A stretch of DNA of 41,830 nucleotides, from assembly GCA_016929905.1 (NCBI GenBank), contig JAFGHX010000438.1, positions 1 through 41,830 of the forward strand, written 5' to 3'. The translations under genes and the position numbers were made by a program. This document shows positions 22,838 to 30,581 of this stretch, piece after piece. A model generated the notes under the pieces. It was given only the letters and a program-made list of their open reading frames with translations. It ran no database searches and was not told where the DNA came from. This DNA comes from Kiritimatiellia bacterium (GTDB taxonomy: Bacteria > Verrucomicrobiota > Kiritimatiellia > JAFGHX01). How positions within the stretch are numbered: position 1 is the first letter of the stretch; the number at the start of each line of letters is the position of its first letter.

Positions 22838-23896
22838 TCACCCCTTCAGCTTAACCACCTTCCCGGTCCGTGCGGATTCGTAGGCCGCCTCGAGCACGTT
22901 CAGGCCCCAGAGCCCGTCCTCGGCGGCAACGGGCGGCTCGGTATCGTCGAGGACGGCCTGCGAGAAGGCTTCAATTTCAGATTGATAGATATTCGCAAGG
23001 CCGTCAAGCTTCAGCTCCTCGTAGCCGGCGGTGTTGCTCGCCTGCTGCGCGTCGTAGCCGCCCGTCTGTTTCAGCAGGCACGCGCGCACGCTGCCGCCGC
23101 TGTTCTGGCATACGGTGAACGCCGCCTTGATGCAGCCCTTCGAGCCGTACAGTTCGAGCACGTACTCGCTCGATTCGTCGGGGATGTTGAAGTGCGCGTC
23201 GACCAACCCGACCGCGCCGTTCGCGAAGCGCAGCATGACCACGGCGGTGTCCTCTACGGACGGGTCCTCATACCGGTGCACCCGCGTCCCGGTCATGGCG
23301 CAGACCTCCTGCGCCCGCCCGAAGAACATCTCAAGCAGATCGAAGCAGTGCGTCGCCATGTCCGCCATCGCGCCGCCGCCGCCCTTCTCCCGAATCTGGC
23401 GCCAGTTCCCCGCCATGGCCGGGAACCAGCACGTGAGCTGCGCGCGGCCCATCACCGGCGTGCCGACCTCGCCCGCGTCCAGCATCTGCTTGAACTTCCG
23501 GTGGTAACCGTTGAACCGCATCATGTACCCGATGGAGACCTTCACGCCCGCCTGCCGGCAGGCGGCAAGGATACGCCGCGCCGAGGCCGAGTCGCGGGCC
23601 AGCGGCTTCTCGCACAGAACGTGTTTGCCCGCCGCCGCCGCCGCCGTCGCCTGCTCCTCGTGCAGGAACGTGGGCGTGGCAATGTACACCGCGTCTACGT
23701 CGCCGGCAAGCAGGTCGTCAACCGTCCCCACAAACGGCACCTTGTACTTCTCCTCCAGCGCCGCCTTCACCGAGACGTTCGCGTCCATCAGCAGGGCCAG
23801 CTCCGCGTTGCGCGCCGGTACGATCCCTTCCGGTATCGTCCGCCGGTCCGCAATGCCCCCCGCCCCGATCACTCCCCAGCGTACGGTCTTTGACAT
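22838..23896 (-). CDS. Gfo/Idh/MocA-family oxidoreductase
   Basis: A 352-aa NAD(P)-dependent dehydrogenase. The N-terminal Rossmann fold has GVIGAGGIA (8-16), the family lysine is in CEKP (E96-K97-P98), and the substrate-side His is in MATHCFDLLEMFFG. Members oxidise or reduce sugars, inositols and sugar nucleotides, often to a 3-keto product. The start at 23896 follows GGAGGAGG; the longer frame to 24076 only translates an intergenic repeat. The DegT aminotransferase gene is upstream on the same strand, as in pathways where a keto sugar made by a Gfo/Idh enzyme is aminated (NtdC/NtdA type). That analogy is inference. Confidence 0.93.
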   Translation of the reverse strand: MSKTVRWGVIGAGGIADRRTIPEGIVPARNAELALLMDANVSVKAALEEKYKVPFVGTVDDLLAGDVDAVYIATPTFLHEEQATAAAAAGKHVLCEKPLARDSASARRILAACRQAGVKVSIGYMMRFNGYHRKFKQMLDAGEVGTPVMGRAQLTCWFPAMAGNWRQIREKGGGGAMADMATHCFDLLEMFFGRAQEVCAMTGTRVHRYEDPSVEDTAVVMLRFANGAVGLVDAHFNIPDESSEYVLELYGSKGCIKAAFTVCQNSGGSVRACLLKQTGGYDAQQASNTAGYEELKLDGLANIYQSEIEAFSQAVLDDTEPPVAAEDGLWGLNVLEAAYESARTGKVVKLKG

Positions 23897-23935
23897 AGCC
23901 TGTTCCTCCTCCAAGACTGAATCGCACACATGAAC

Positions 23936-23967
23936 GGAAGAATGGAAGAGTGGAAGGCTGGAAGGAT
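23936..23967. repeat. Inverted arm of the 8-bp array
   Basis: Four 8-bp units GGAAGAAT, GGAAGAGT, GGAAGGCT and GGAAGGAT. They are the reverse complement of the TCCATTCT-type units at 24243-24365, so the two tracts form arms that could pair in DNA or RNA. The arm begins 39 bp upstream of the Gfo/Idh/MocA start codon. Confidence 0.8.
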
Positions 23968-24100
23968 GGGGTTGCCCATAGGCCGTCCACCTTTCCACGG
24001 GTTCCATCACCTCCGGGTCCCGGATCCCGACCCGAAACCGAACACGCCTCCGGCTCGGCTCAGCCTCGCCCGTCACCGTAAGCTATCAGGAAGGATGGCG

Positions 24101-24131
24101 GGCTCATCCGGCCTCTGAGGCCGGATGAGCC
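24101..24131. terminator. Perfect 14-bp hairpin between DegT and Gfo/Idh genes
   Basis: GGCTCATCCGGCCT (24101-24114), loop CTG, and its exact reverse complement (24118-24131). No T-run follows on either strand. It sits between the two inverted 8-bp arrays, as the centre of a larger palindromic arrangement. It may act as a terminator, a leader hairpin or part of a repeat element. Confidence 0.5.
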
Positions 24132-24150
24132 GCGTTCTCCCGAGATCATT

Positions 24151-24179
24151 TGTCTAGCATTCCGCGGCGAGATAATCAA
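24151..24179 (-). promoter_or_regulatory. Possible promoter of the Gfo/Idh/MocA gene
   Basis: On the minus strand TTGATT (24174-24179) and TAGACA (24151-24156) are 17 bp apart in an AT-rich patch. If real, the transcript has a leader of about 250 nt that includes the perfect 14-bp hairpin. Confidence 0.35.
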
Positions 24180-24242
24180 GGTCTATTTATGGAGTATTTC
24201 CAGAAAATGAAACAAACAGGCGTTTCAGCGCCGACGCTCCCT

Positions 24243-24365
24243 TCCACTCTTCCACCCATCCACTCTTCCACCCATCCACTCTTCCACCCATCCACTCTTC
24301 CACCCATCCACCCTTCCACTCCTCCACTCTTCCATTCTTCTCTTCCATTCTTCCATTCTTCCAGG
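24243..24365. repeat. 8-bp tandem array (about 14 units)
   Basis: Tandem octamers of consensus TCCAYYCN. The first eight alternate TCCACTCT and TCCACCCA, giving a 16-bp higher-order unit repeated four times (24243-24306). Later units drift to TCCATTCT, with one truncated 5-bp unit at 24339-24343. The array starts 4 bp past the DegT stop codon. Its inverted partner is at 23936-23967. Confidence 0.88.
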
Positions 24366-24369
24366 CGTT

Positions 24370-25692
24370 CTACCGCCTGACCTTCTCGGCGGCGCCCCGA
24401 ATGCCGGCGCACATCGTCTCGATGTCGGCGTCGGTCAGCCGCGGGTGCATGGGCAGGTTCAGTTCGCGCTTGTAGAAGAACTTCTCGGCGATCGGGCACT
24501 CGTTGTCGGCGTACCGCCCGAGCTTGCGCAGGCCGGTGAAGTGGTACGTCGGCTGGTAGTGCAGAATGCCCTGCACGCCGAAATCGCGGTACAGGGTCAA
24601 CAGGAACTCGTCGCGCCCCGCCCCCAGCTCTTCCTCCTCCACGCAGAGGGTGTAGAGGTGATAGACATGCTCGCCGTTCGGGTCTTCGTAGACCGGCGTG
24701 ATGCCCTTGATGCCGCTGATCCCTTCGGTGATCTTGCGCCCGATCTCGCGCCGTTTCTCGCTGAGCCTATCGAGCTTGCGCAGCTGCGCCAGGCCGACGC
24801 CGGCCTGCACCTCGTTCATGCGGTAGTTGTTCCCCCACTCCCCGTCGACGTCGTCGATGTCGAAGTGCGACGGGATCCAGTACTGCACCGGGTCGGTCTT
24901 CTCGATCGACATCCCGCCCCAGGCCCAGGCCTTCCGGGCGGGGTCCCAGTGCGTCAGGTTCATACAGCGCAGCATTTCGATCTTCTTCGTCCACTCGTCG
25001 CGGTTCGTGGTGAGCATGCCGCCCTCGCCGCAGGTGGTCATGTTCTTCAGCGAGTGAAAGCTGAAGGCGCCGATGTCGCCGACCGAACCGGCCTTGCGGC
25101 CCTTGTAGGCGGCGTTGTGCGCGTGGGCGCAGTCTTCGAGTACGAGCAACCCGTGCTTCCTCGCCAGGTCCATGATGGGGTCCATGTCGCACATCTGCCC
25201 GCCGTAGTGCACGACGCTGATCGCCTTCGTTTTCGGCGTGATCTTCTTCGCGATCTGCTTCGGGTCGATGTTGAAGGTGCGCGGGTCGATGTCCGCATAG
25301 ACCGGGATCGCCTTCTGCTTCAGGACAACGAGGCTGGTGGCAATGAACGTGTTCGGGGTGACGATCACCTCGTCGCCCTCGCGCACGCCCATCACCTGCA
25401 TGGCCAAGTGCATGCCCGTGGTGCAGTTGGAGCAGGCGAACGCGTGTTTGACGCCGTGCTTCTTCGCGAACGCGTCCTGGAATTCGGTGGTGAGCGGCCC
25501 CATCGTGAGCGTGTCCTGGCCGAGCGCCTTCTCGATCATCGCCCGCTCGTCCTCGTCGTAGATGGAGCCGAAGAAGGAGTACGCCACCTTCAGCTTCACC
25601 CCGTCCTCGATCGCATAGCTGCTCGTGATGCCGCCTTCCGTCTCGCTGCCCGTGAACTTCGCGTCCTTCTCTTCCTCAATCGCTGCCGTCAT
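24370..25692 (-). CDS. DegT/DnrJ/EryC1/StrS-family aminotransferase
   Basis: A 440-aa PLP-dependent sugar aminotransferase. The PLP lysine is K216 in AFSFHSLKNMTTCGEGGM; LEDCAHAHNAAYKG (186-199) holds the Asp that contacts the pyridine nitrogen and the usual His, and ACSNCTTGMHLAMQ (86-99) is the phosphate-binding region. By family it transfers an amino group, usually from glutamate, to a keto sugar or keto cyclitol. The start follows GGAGG by 7 bp. It has its own TTGACA promoter (25751-25780). The neighbouring Gfo/Idh/MocA enzyme could supply the keto substrate. Confidence 0.94.
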   Translation of the reverse strand: MTAAIEEEKDAKFTGSETEGGITSSYAIEDGVKLKVAYSFFGSIYDEDERAMIEKALGQDTLTMGPLTTEFQDAFAKKHGVKHAFACSNCTTGMHLAMQVMGVREGDEVIVTPNTFIATSLVVLKQKAIPVYADIDPRTFNIDPKQIAKKITPKTKAISVVHYGGQMCDMDPIMDLARKHGLLVLEDCAHAHNAAYKGRKAGSVGDIGAFSFHSLKNMTTCGEGGMLTTNRDEWTKKIEMLRCMNLTHWDPARKAWAWGGMSIEKTDPVQYWIPSHFDIDDVDGEWGNNYRMNEVQAGVGLAQLRKLDRLSEKRREIGRKITEGISGIKGITPVYEDPNGEHVYHLYTLCVEEEELGAGRDEFLLTLYRDFGVQGILHYQPTYHFTGLRKLGRYADNECPIAEKFFYKRELNLPMHPRLTDADIETMCAGIRGAAEKVRR

Positions 25693-25750
25693 CGCCCGTC
25701 CTCCTCATTCCATGTATCCCGACCGGACTCGCCTCTCTTTTTCATTTTGC

Positions 25751-25780
25751 AATTTATCACGATGGGGGGTGTTTTGTCAA
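25751..25780 (-). promoter_or_regulatory. Predicted promoter of the DegT gene
   Basis: On the minus strand a perfect TTGACA (25775-25780), then TAAATT 18 bp on (25751-25756) or GATAAA 16 bp on (25753-25758). It is AT-rich and lies 59-88 bp upstream of the start codon. Confidence 0.65.
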
Positions 25781-25810
25781 GGGGCAATTTCGCGCCGCGG
25801 CGAGGAGGAC

Positions 25811-25916
25811 CTGCCCGCGAGAGGTCGCGAAAGCGGCGCGAACAGTTCAAAGTTGCTGCTTTCCTGCAGGCCTCTCGCCCCCTTTTCGCGCTTCTTTCGC
25901 GACCTTTAGCGGGCAG
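25811..25916. repeat. Palindromic intergenic element, short form
   Basis: Left arm 25811-25833 (begins CTGCCCGCGAGAGGTCGCG) and right arm 25894-25916 are complementary at 21 of 23 positions. The interior carries AACAGTTCAAAGTTGCTGC (25841-25859), identical to the minus strand at 4850-4868. Arms and core are thus shared with the element at 4792-5143. It lies between the DUF5107-TPR stop codon and the DegT promoter. Confidence 0.85.
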
Positions 25917-25946
25917 AAAACGGAGCGAGACAGCCCGAATCTCCGC

Positions 25947-28900
25947 TCACAATTCCGCCTTCGTGGCCACTTCCACGGCGGCGCCCTGCGGATCCTTTTC
26001 CTCCTCGGGCGCGAAGCGCGCGCGCTCGACCAGTTCCAGGACGGCCTTGCGGCCGTTGGCCGACAACTGCGGGTTGGCCGCGAGCAGTTCCATGGCGTCG
26101 ATCAGGGCCTGCGCCTGCGCCTCGCGCCCGAGTTTGCGGAGCGCAAGCGCCTGGAAATAGCGCGCCCGCCACGCCTTGAACCAGTAGGCGGGTTCCCAGG
26201 CGCAGACGTGCGGCACCGCCGCGGCCCGCTCCCACCATTCGCGCGCTTCGGCGTCCCGGCCCAGTCTTTCGCAGAGACACCCCAGGTGATACAGGCGCCG
26301 CTCGTCCTGATCGCCGTCGTAGTCGAAGTCGCCGAGCCGCCGCGGAACCTGCTTCAACGCAAGCAGCCGCTCATAGGCCTCAAGCGCCTTCCCGTCTCTG
26401 GCCAATTCGAGCGCCTCCTTCACGTGGCGGTCCGCCCACAGGGAATGCGGGCCGGCCAATTGCCAGTTCTCCGAAAAATCGAGTTCGGCGCACAGGGCGT
26501 CGAACTTCCCATAGTCCCCCGCGCGCAGGTAGATCTGCAGCAGACGATGCGCCAGTTTGGGACTGCGCCGAACGAGTTCTCTGTTCCGCTCCAGGTAGCG
26601 GCGCCGTTCGGCGGACGGAATCGTGCCGCAGTACTCCATGACCGTGTGCGGTTCGTCCGGGGCCGCCTTGACGGCCTTGGCGAAATACTCGCGCGCCTTG
26701 CCGGGATTCTTGGCCGCGCGGCTCTCATAGAAACCGAGGCTCGCATACAGCAGAAAATGGCGCTCGCCGAGCTGCTCGGCTCTGCGCCACAGCGCGACCG
26801 CCTCGTCGGCCCGCCGCTTGGCCATGAGGAAGTTGCCCATGTGCAGGAGCGGCCGCGCGGCTTTCGGGCGCCGCGTCATCGCCCATTCCATCACCTCGGC
26901 CATCTCCAGCCGCCACAGGCAGTGGCCGGTCGGATCCAGCCGGCATGCGCGGTCCAGGATGCGGCCCGCTTCCGCCGCGCGCCCGCACTTCTCCGCCAGA
27001 TAAGCCAGCAGGAACGTGGCAAGCGGGCCGGGCCGGGGGATGGTACGAAGCACCGCGGCCGACTCCCGGTACAACCCGACGCCGAGGTAGTCGCAGGCGG
27101 CTTCCAGCAGCGGCGGCTCGTAGCCGCGCACCTGTTCGATGAGATTGCTCACGGCGCGGCCGCCGGGCTTCCTGCTCACCCCTTCCCGGATGAATACGCA
27201 CTCCATCTGCAGGAACGGGTCCTGCCCATCCACGGCGAGCGCCTGGCCGATCTCGCGTGCCGCCTCACGCCGGCGGCCGAGCTTGCGCAGGCAAACGGCC
27301 CTCAACCCGCGCGGGCGGGTGAGCCGCGGCGCGGCGGCCGCCAGCCGGTCCAGGTGCTTCAGCGCGTGGTGCCAGTCGCTTTCGCCCATGCACAGCTCGG
27401 CAAGCCGCGCCAGGGCGCGTGCCTCGTGGCCGTATCGATTCGCCAGCTCGAAGGCCTTCCGCGCCTCCGCCACCCGGCCGGCCCGGCGCAGGGCAAGGCC
27501 CAACCCGTACCAGGCCTCCAGCGAATCGGGGCTGCGCGCCAGCGCGGTCCGAAAATGATCGATCGCCTCCTCGAACTGTCGCCGCAACACCGCCAGCTTG
27601 CCGAGCTCGAGCCGGGCCGGCACGTAGCCTTCGTCGAGCCGGAGGCATTTCTCGTAATGGCGCGTCAGGTTGTGGTTGCCCCAGTCCCGCGCCTTCGCCT
27701 CCGCGGCCAGGAACAGCGATTCGACGCCGACCGGCTCGGTCTTGTCCGAGGCCGGCAGCGTGATGACCTCGCGCCACGAATCGCGGGTCCGCGGCGGCTT
27801 CGCGCGCCAGACGGCCAGGATGCGGCCGTCCTCGCTCGTCACCGTCACGCGCGTGTGCCGCTCCGGCCCGGCCTTGCCGCGCAGGATCAGCGAGCGTGTC
27901 GTCTTCTGCACCGGGTCCAGCGGCATGGCGCGCTCCACGGGCGGGATGCCGTCGGACTCGAGCCGCACGCGCGCGCCGGGGAATGTGCCGTTGCCCATGG
28001 CGGTGACCGTCAGCCGCGTCTCCCGGCCGCGTTCCTCGAGGGCCACCCGCAGCGCCGCGCCCGGGCCGGCCCCGTTGAAAGCCCCGGTGTCGCGGACCGG
28101 GAACCAGAACCCGCTCCACTCGCACTCCGTCTCGGGCGGGACCCGGTCCAGATGCTCCTGGATGACGATGCGGCCGGACTGCACCTCGCCGTAGTTGCGG
28201 GCCTCGGTGCTGTGCGTGCGGGTGTACCACTCGCGCCGGTCGGTGCCCCAGCTCCAGTACTTCTTGCCCGGCAGGTCGGCCAGGTCGGCGTAATGCACCA
28301 GCCCGTAGCCGTCCTCAGGATCGTAGCAGCCGAAGTACGGCTCCGACGCGTCCAACATGTACAACCCCAGCGCTTCCGGCCCGTTACCCCAGACGCTCAG
28401 GTCCGAATGGCGCCAACGGGGCCAACTGAACGTGTTCGCCTCGGCGCCGTGCACGGCGCCGGCCTGTTCGGGAAAAATGAACTGGGTCGTGTCCCGGACG
28501 GGGAACCCGCAGTTGTTCCAGAACATGTAGCGGCTGTCGTGCGGCGTGCGATTGTAGATCCGAACCCGCACCTCCACAAAGGAGCGGGCCGGGTACAGAA
28601 TGTAGGAGCTCGCCCACCGCGTCCGCCAGACCTGGTCGTATTCGCTGATGATGATCGCGGCCGATCCGTCCGGATAGCGGGCCGTGCTCACCTCGCGCGG
28701 GCGGCTGGTCGTGCAGGAGTGGGCGATCGGGTAGTTGCATTCGATCCCGCCGGAGGTGTAGTTCAGCCCCATCCCGGCATTGTACGAAATCACGCCCGAG
28801 TCGTAGTTCACCACGTGCCGCCCGCCGATCTTGTCGTAGATGTCCCAGATCCGGCCGCCGATGTCGGGCGCGATCGTCACGCGCAGATAGTCGTTTTCCA

Positions 28901-29072
28901 GTGTCGGCATGTAGTAGCGGCGCTTCACGACCCGGCGGCTCATCGACCCCCAGTACAGGTACGGATAGACGCTCCAGGGCGACCATGGCGGGAAAACCGG
29001 GTGCGGGTTGAGCGGGTCCTGCGACCAGCTCTTCATCACGGCGTGACGTTTGGTGAGGCGTACGGATTTCAT
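25947..29072 (-). CDS. DUF5107 / TPR-repeat protein
   Basis: A 1041-aa protein. Residues about 30-330 match DUF5107, a beta-sandwich related to the galactose-mutarotase fold: YMPTLENDYLRVTIAPDIGGRIWDIYD, then GGIECNYPIAHS and VRDTTQFIFPEQAGAVHG. A second beta-rich part follows to about 430, and the rest is TPR-like helix pairs (for example EEAIDHFRTALARSPDSLEAWYGLGLALRRAGRVAEARKAFELA). No signal peptide is obvious. The start at 29072 follows GGGGGG; the frame to 29279 translates a palindromic repeat. DUF5107-TPR genes are often found near sugar-utilisation genes, as here. A role in binding or processing carbohydrate is inferred; activity is unknown. Confidence 0.88.
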   Translation of the reverse strand: MKSVRLTKRHAVMKSWSQDPLNPHPVFPPWSPWSVYPYLYWGSMSRRVVKRRYYMPTLENDYLRVTIAPDIGGRIWDIYDKIGGRHVVNYDSGVISYNAGMGLNYTSGGIECNYPIAHSCTTSRPREVSTARYPDGSAAIIISEYDQVWRTRWASSYILYPARSFVEVRVRIYNRTPHDSRYMFWNNCGFPVRDTTQFIFPEQAGAVHGAEANTFSWPRWRHSDLSVWGNGPEALGLYMLDASEPYFGCYDPEDGYGLVHYADLADLPGKKYWSWGTDRREWYTRTHSTEARNYGEVQSGRIVIQEHLDRVPPETECEWSGFWFPVRDTGAFNGAGPGAALRVALEERGRETRLTVTAMGNGTFPGARVRLESDGIPPVERAMPLDPVQKTTRSLILRGKAGPERHTRVTVTSEDGRILAVWRAKPPRTRDSWREVITLPASDKTEPVGVESLFLAAEAKARDWGNHNLTRHYEKCLRLDEGYVPARLELGKLAVLRRQFEEAIDHFRTALARSPDSLEAWYGLGLALRRAGRVAEARKAFELANRYGHEARALARLAELCMGESDWHHALKHLDRLAAAAPRLTRPRGLRAVCLRKLGRRREAAREIGQALAVDGQDPFLQMECVFIREGVSRKPGGRAVSNLIEQVRGYEPPLLEAACDYLGVGLYRESAAVLRTIPRPGPLATFLLAYLAEKCGRAAEAGRILDRACRLDPTGHCLWRLEMAEVMEWAMTRRPKAARPLLHMGNFLMAKRRADEAVALWRRAEQLGERHFLLYASLGFYESRAAKNPGKAREYFAKAVKAAPDEPHTVMEYCGTIPSAERRRYLERNRELVRRSPKLAHRLLQIYLRAGDYGKFDALCAELDFSENWQLAGPHSLWADRHVKEALELARDGKALEAYERLLALKQVPRRLGDFDYDGDQDERRLYHLGCLCERLGRDAEAREWWERAAAVPHVCAWEPAYWFKAWRARYFQALALRKLGREAQAQALIDAMELLAANPQLSANGRKAVLELVERARFAPEEEKDPQGAAVEVATKAEL

Positions 29073-29106
29073 GTTCCCCCCAGTTTCTGGATACCTGCAG
29101 AAGGCC

Positions 29107-29277
29107 GGACCACGGAGCGCATAGAGGCACAGAGGAGAGGCTGTGCGAATTGCACTCGGATTGCAGCGGGTACCCGGCGAAGGAAATCCTTGCTGTGCCC
29201 ACAGCCGCGGTCGGGGCAATCCGGGCCAAATTCCCGCGACCTCTCTCCCCTCCGTGCCTCCGTGCGCTCCGTGGTTC
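29107..29277. repeat. Long imperfect palindrome upstream of the DUF5107-TPR gene
   Basis: Arms 29107-29140 (begins GGACCACGGAGCGCATAGAG) and 29240-29277 are reverse complements apart from scattered changes, and both are built of 8-bp words such as GGCACGGA. Pairing continues inward through AATT-containing segments to CGGATTGC (29157-29164) and GCAATCCG (29216-29223), leaving a loop of about 51 bp. It fills most of the 263-bp gap between the UroD-like and DUF5107-TPR genes. Confidence 0.8.
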
Positions 29278-29335
29278 ATTCTCCTACCTTGGTTCAGGAA
29301 CGCGCCAAGTTACGGCGGGTGAGCGGCCCGGCTGG

Positions 29336-30367
29336 CTACGAAAACGACCCGTGCTCACGCGCCGTCTCGACCATCGCCCTCATGTTGGCTTCCGGCGTCT
29401 CGCGCGGAATCATCTCGCCGGAATTGAACAGGTGCGCACCCGCCTTCTTCGCCTCGCCCATCAGCCGGATCGTCTCCTGCCGCACCTGCTCCACGCTGCC
29501 GTTCTGAAGCACGCCGATCGGGTCGAGGTTCCCGAGGCCGCACACCTTGCCGGCCGTCACGCTCAGCGCCGTGCCCAGCTCGATGCCCGGCCCCACGGAA
29601 AGCGCGCTTACCCCCAGTTCCGTCATCGCCGGCAGCGAAGCCCCCTCCTCACTCGCATGATAGAACACCAGCCCGCCCGCCGCCTTGTACGCGTCCGACA
29701 CCGCCTTGGCCGGGCCGAACGCGAACGCCTTGTATTGCTCCGGCGAGATCAGGTGCGAGGAGGCGTTGCAGTCCCCAAACCAGATCGCGTCGGCGCCCGC
29801 TTCAATCTGCGCTTTCCCGAACGCGGTCTGCAGCTCGACAAAGAAGGCCATCGTCTCTTTCAGAAGGTCCGCGTCGGTGTAGGGCAGCAGCAGGGTCTCC
29901 TGCATGCCATAGAGCAGACCGACCGAGGAGAACGGCGCCGCGGTCCGACCGGTGACGCAGACGCTGTCGCCAAACCGGGCCTTCACCTTCGCGATCGCCT
30001 CCAGCAGCACGGGCATGCGCCCGTCCTTGTGCGGGTCCGGCATCTTCAGCCCGTTCAGCGTCTCCGCCGTCGCCGGCAGATAGCCGTAGGTCGCCCGCAA
30101 GATGTTGCCCGCCCCCTTGGTGCCGACCCCGAGCACCTCGAACTCGATGCAATCGTCCACCTGCAGCCAGGCCCAATCGTAGTCGAACGTCTCCACCGCC
30201 GCAATCTGACAGGCGGCCATCTTCTCAGGGTCCTGGCAGTACGCTTCGTAGGTCGTGCCGCAGACCCTGACGTCAAACTCCTCGCTGCAGGCAAAGACCG
30301 GGATCCGACCGGGCTTTTCCAGGTTCACACACTTGCGGATGTCGTCCAGTACTCCCTTGTATGCCAT
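29336..30367 (-). CDS. Uroporphyrinogen decarboxylase-like (MtaA/CmuA superfamily) protein
   Basis: A 343-aa TIM-barrel protein of the UroD/methylcobamide methyltransferase superfamily, with VCVTGRTAAPFSSVGLLYG, EAGADAIWFGDCNASSHLISPEQYKAF and GNLDPIGVLQNGSVEQV. MtaA-type enzymes bind zinc through H-x-C and a later Cys; here those places read H237-A-S239 and G317-E318-M, so the thiol ligands are missing and methyltransferase activity of the usual kind is doubtful. The start at 30367 follows AAGGAGG by 6 bp. It has a strong promoter (30439-30467) with a palindromic operator candidate, and is divergent from the ROK-type regulator. A haem role is unlikely. Confidence 0.87.
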   Translation of the reverse strand: MAYKGVLDDIRKCVNLEKPGRIPVFACSEEFDVRVCGTTYEAYCQDPEKMAACQIAAVETFDYDWAWLQVDDCIEFEVLGVGTKGAGNILRATYGYLPATAETLNGLKMPDPHKDGRMPVLLEAIAKVKARFGDSVCVTGRTAAPFSSVGLLYGMQETLLLPYTDADLLKETMAFFVELQTAFGKAQIEAGADAIWFGDCNASSHLISPEQYKAFAFGPAKAVSDAYKAAGGLVFYHASEEGASLPAMTELGVSALSVGPGIELGTALSVTAGKVCGLGNLDPIGVLQNGSVEQVRQETIRLMGEAKKAGAHLFNSGEMIPRETPEANMRAMVETAREHGSFS

Positions 30368-30438
30368 GGGTGGCCTCCTTTTGGATTTCTCCGGCCGCGC
30401 GGTTTTCCCGCCTTCCCGGCCATAGATTTGCAAAATGA

Positions 30439-30467
30439 AAAGTACCAGATTTCGGGGCGCTTGTCAA
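30439..30467 (-). promoter_or_regulatory. Strong predicted promoter of the UroD-like gene
   Basis: On the minus strand TTGACA (30462-30467) and TACTTT (30439-30444) are exactly 17 bp apart, 72-100 bp upstream of the start codon. The -35 box is embedded in a perfect palindrome. Confidence 0.72.
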
Positions 30468-30472
30468 GCGCC
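30456..30472. promoter_or_regulatory. Operator candidate: perfect 17-bp palindrome
   Basis: GGCGCTTGTCAAGCGCC is a perfect inverted repeat about a central base. It covers the -35 box of the UroD-like promoter and lies 29 bp before the -35 box of the divergent ROK-type gene. Position and symmetry fit a dimeric repressor site; the adjacent ROK-type protein is the obvious candidate. Confidence 0.55.
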
Positions 30473-30500
30473 GTTCAGTTTTTCGAAACGCAACCCACGC

Positions 30501-30529
30501 TTGAAACGCGCGGCGCGGTGTGGTAGGCT
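30501..30529 (+). promoter_or_regulatory. Predicted promoter of the ROK-type regulator
   Basis: TTGAAA (30501-30506) and TAGGCT (30524-30529) are 17 bp apart, 53-81 bp before the start codon. Confidence 0.5.
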
Positions 30530-30581
30530 CCCCCATTCATTACGGTCGCCCCAACACGCGGGGGTAGGAGCAAAACGGCTG

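Larger units (their letters stand above)
23968..24242. other. Interior of the DegT-Gfo/Idh gap
   Basis: No gene is seen. The interior carries CGGGTC / GACCCG near 24015-24035, the perfect hairpin at 24101-24131, a possible minus-strand promoter at 24151-24179 and a small GGCG / CGCC stem at 24219-24232, followed on the minus strand by TGTTTGTTTC, which could end DegT transcription. The stretch 24141-24215 is notably AT-rich. Confidence 0.4.

Noticed and set aside
24243..24365. CRISPR array
   Set aside because: The units are 8 bp with no spacers and no cas gene is present; the other arrays have 7-12 bp units and are likewise spacerless.
26208..29507. A 1099-codon plus-strand frame opposite the DUF5107-TPR gene
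   Set aside because: Antisense shadow of a gene with recognisable DUF5107 and TPR motifs; no start signal.
29336..30367. Haem biosynthesis gene hemE
   Set aside because: It belongs to the wider UroD superfamily but shows MtaA-like layout, lacks the typical HemE N-terminal motif and is not near haem genes.
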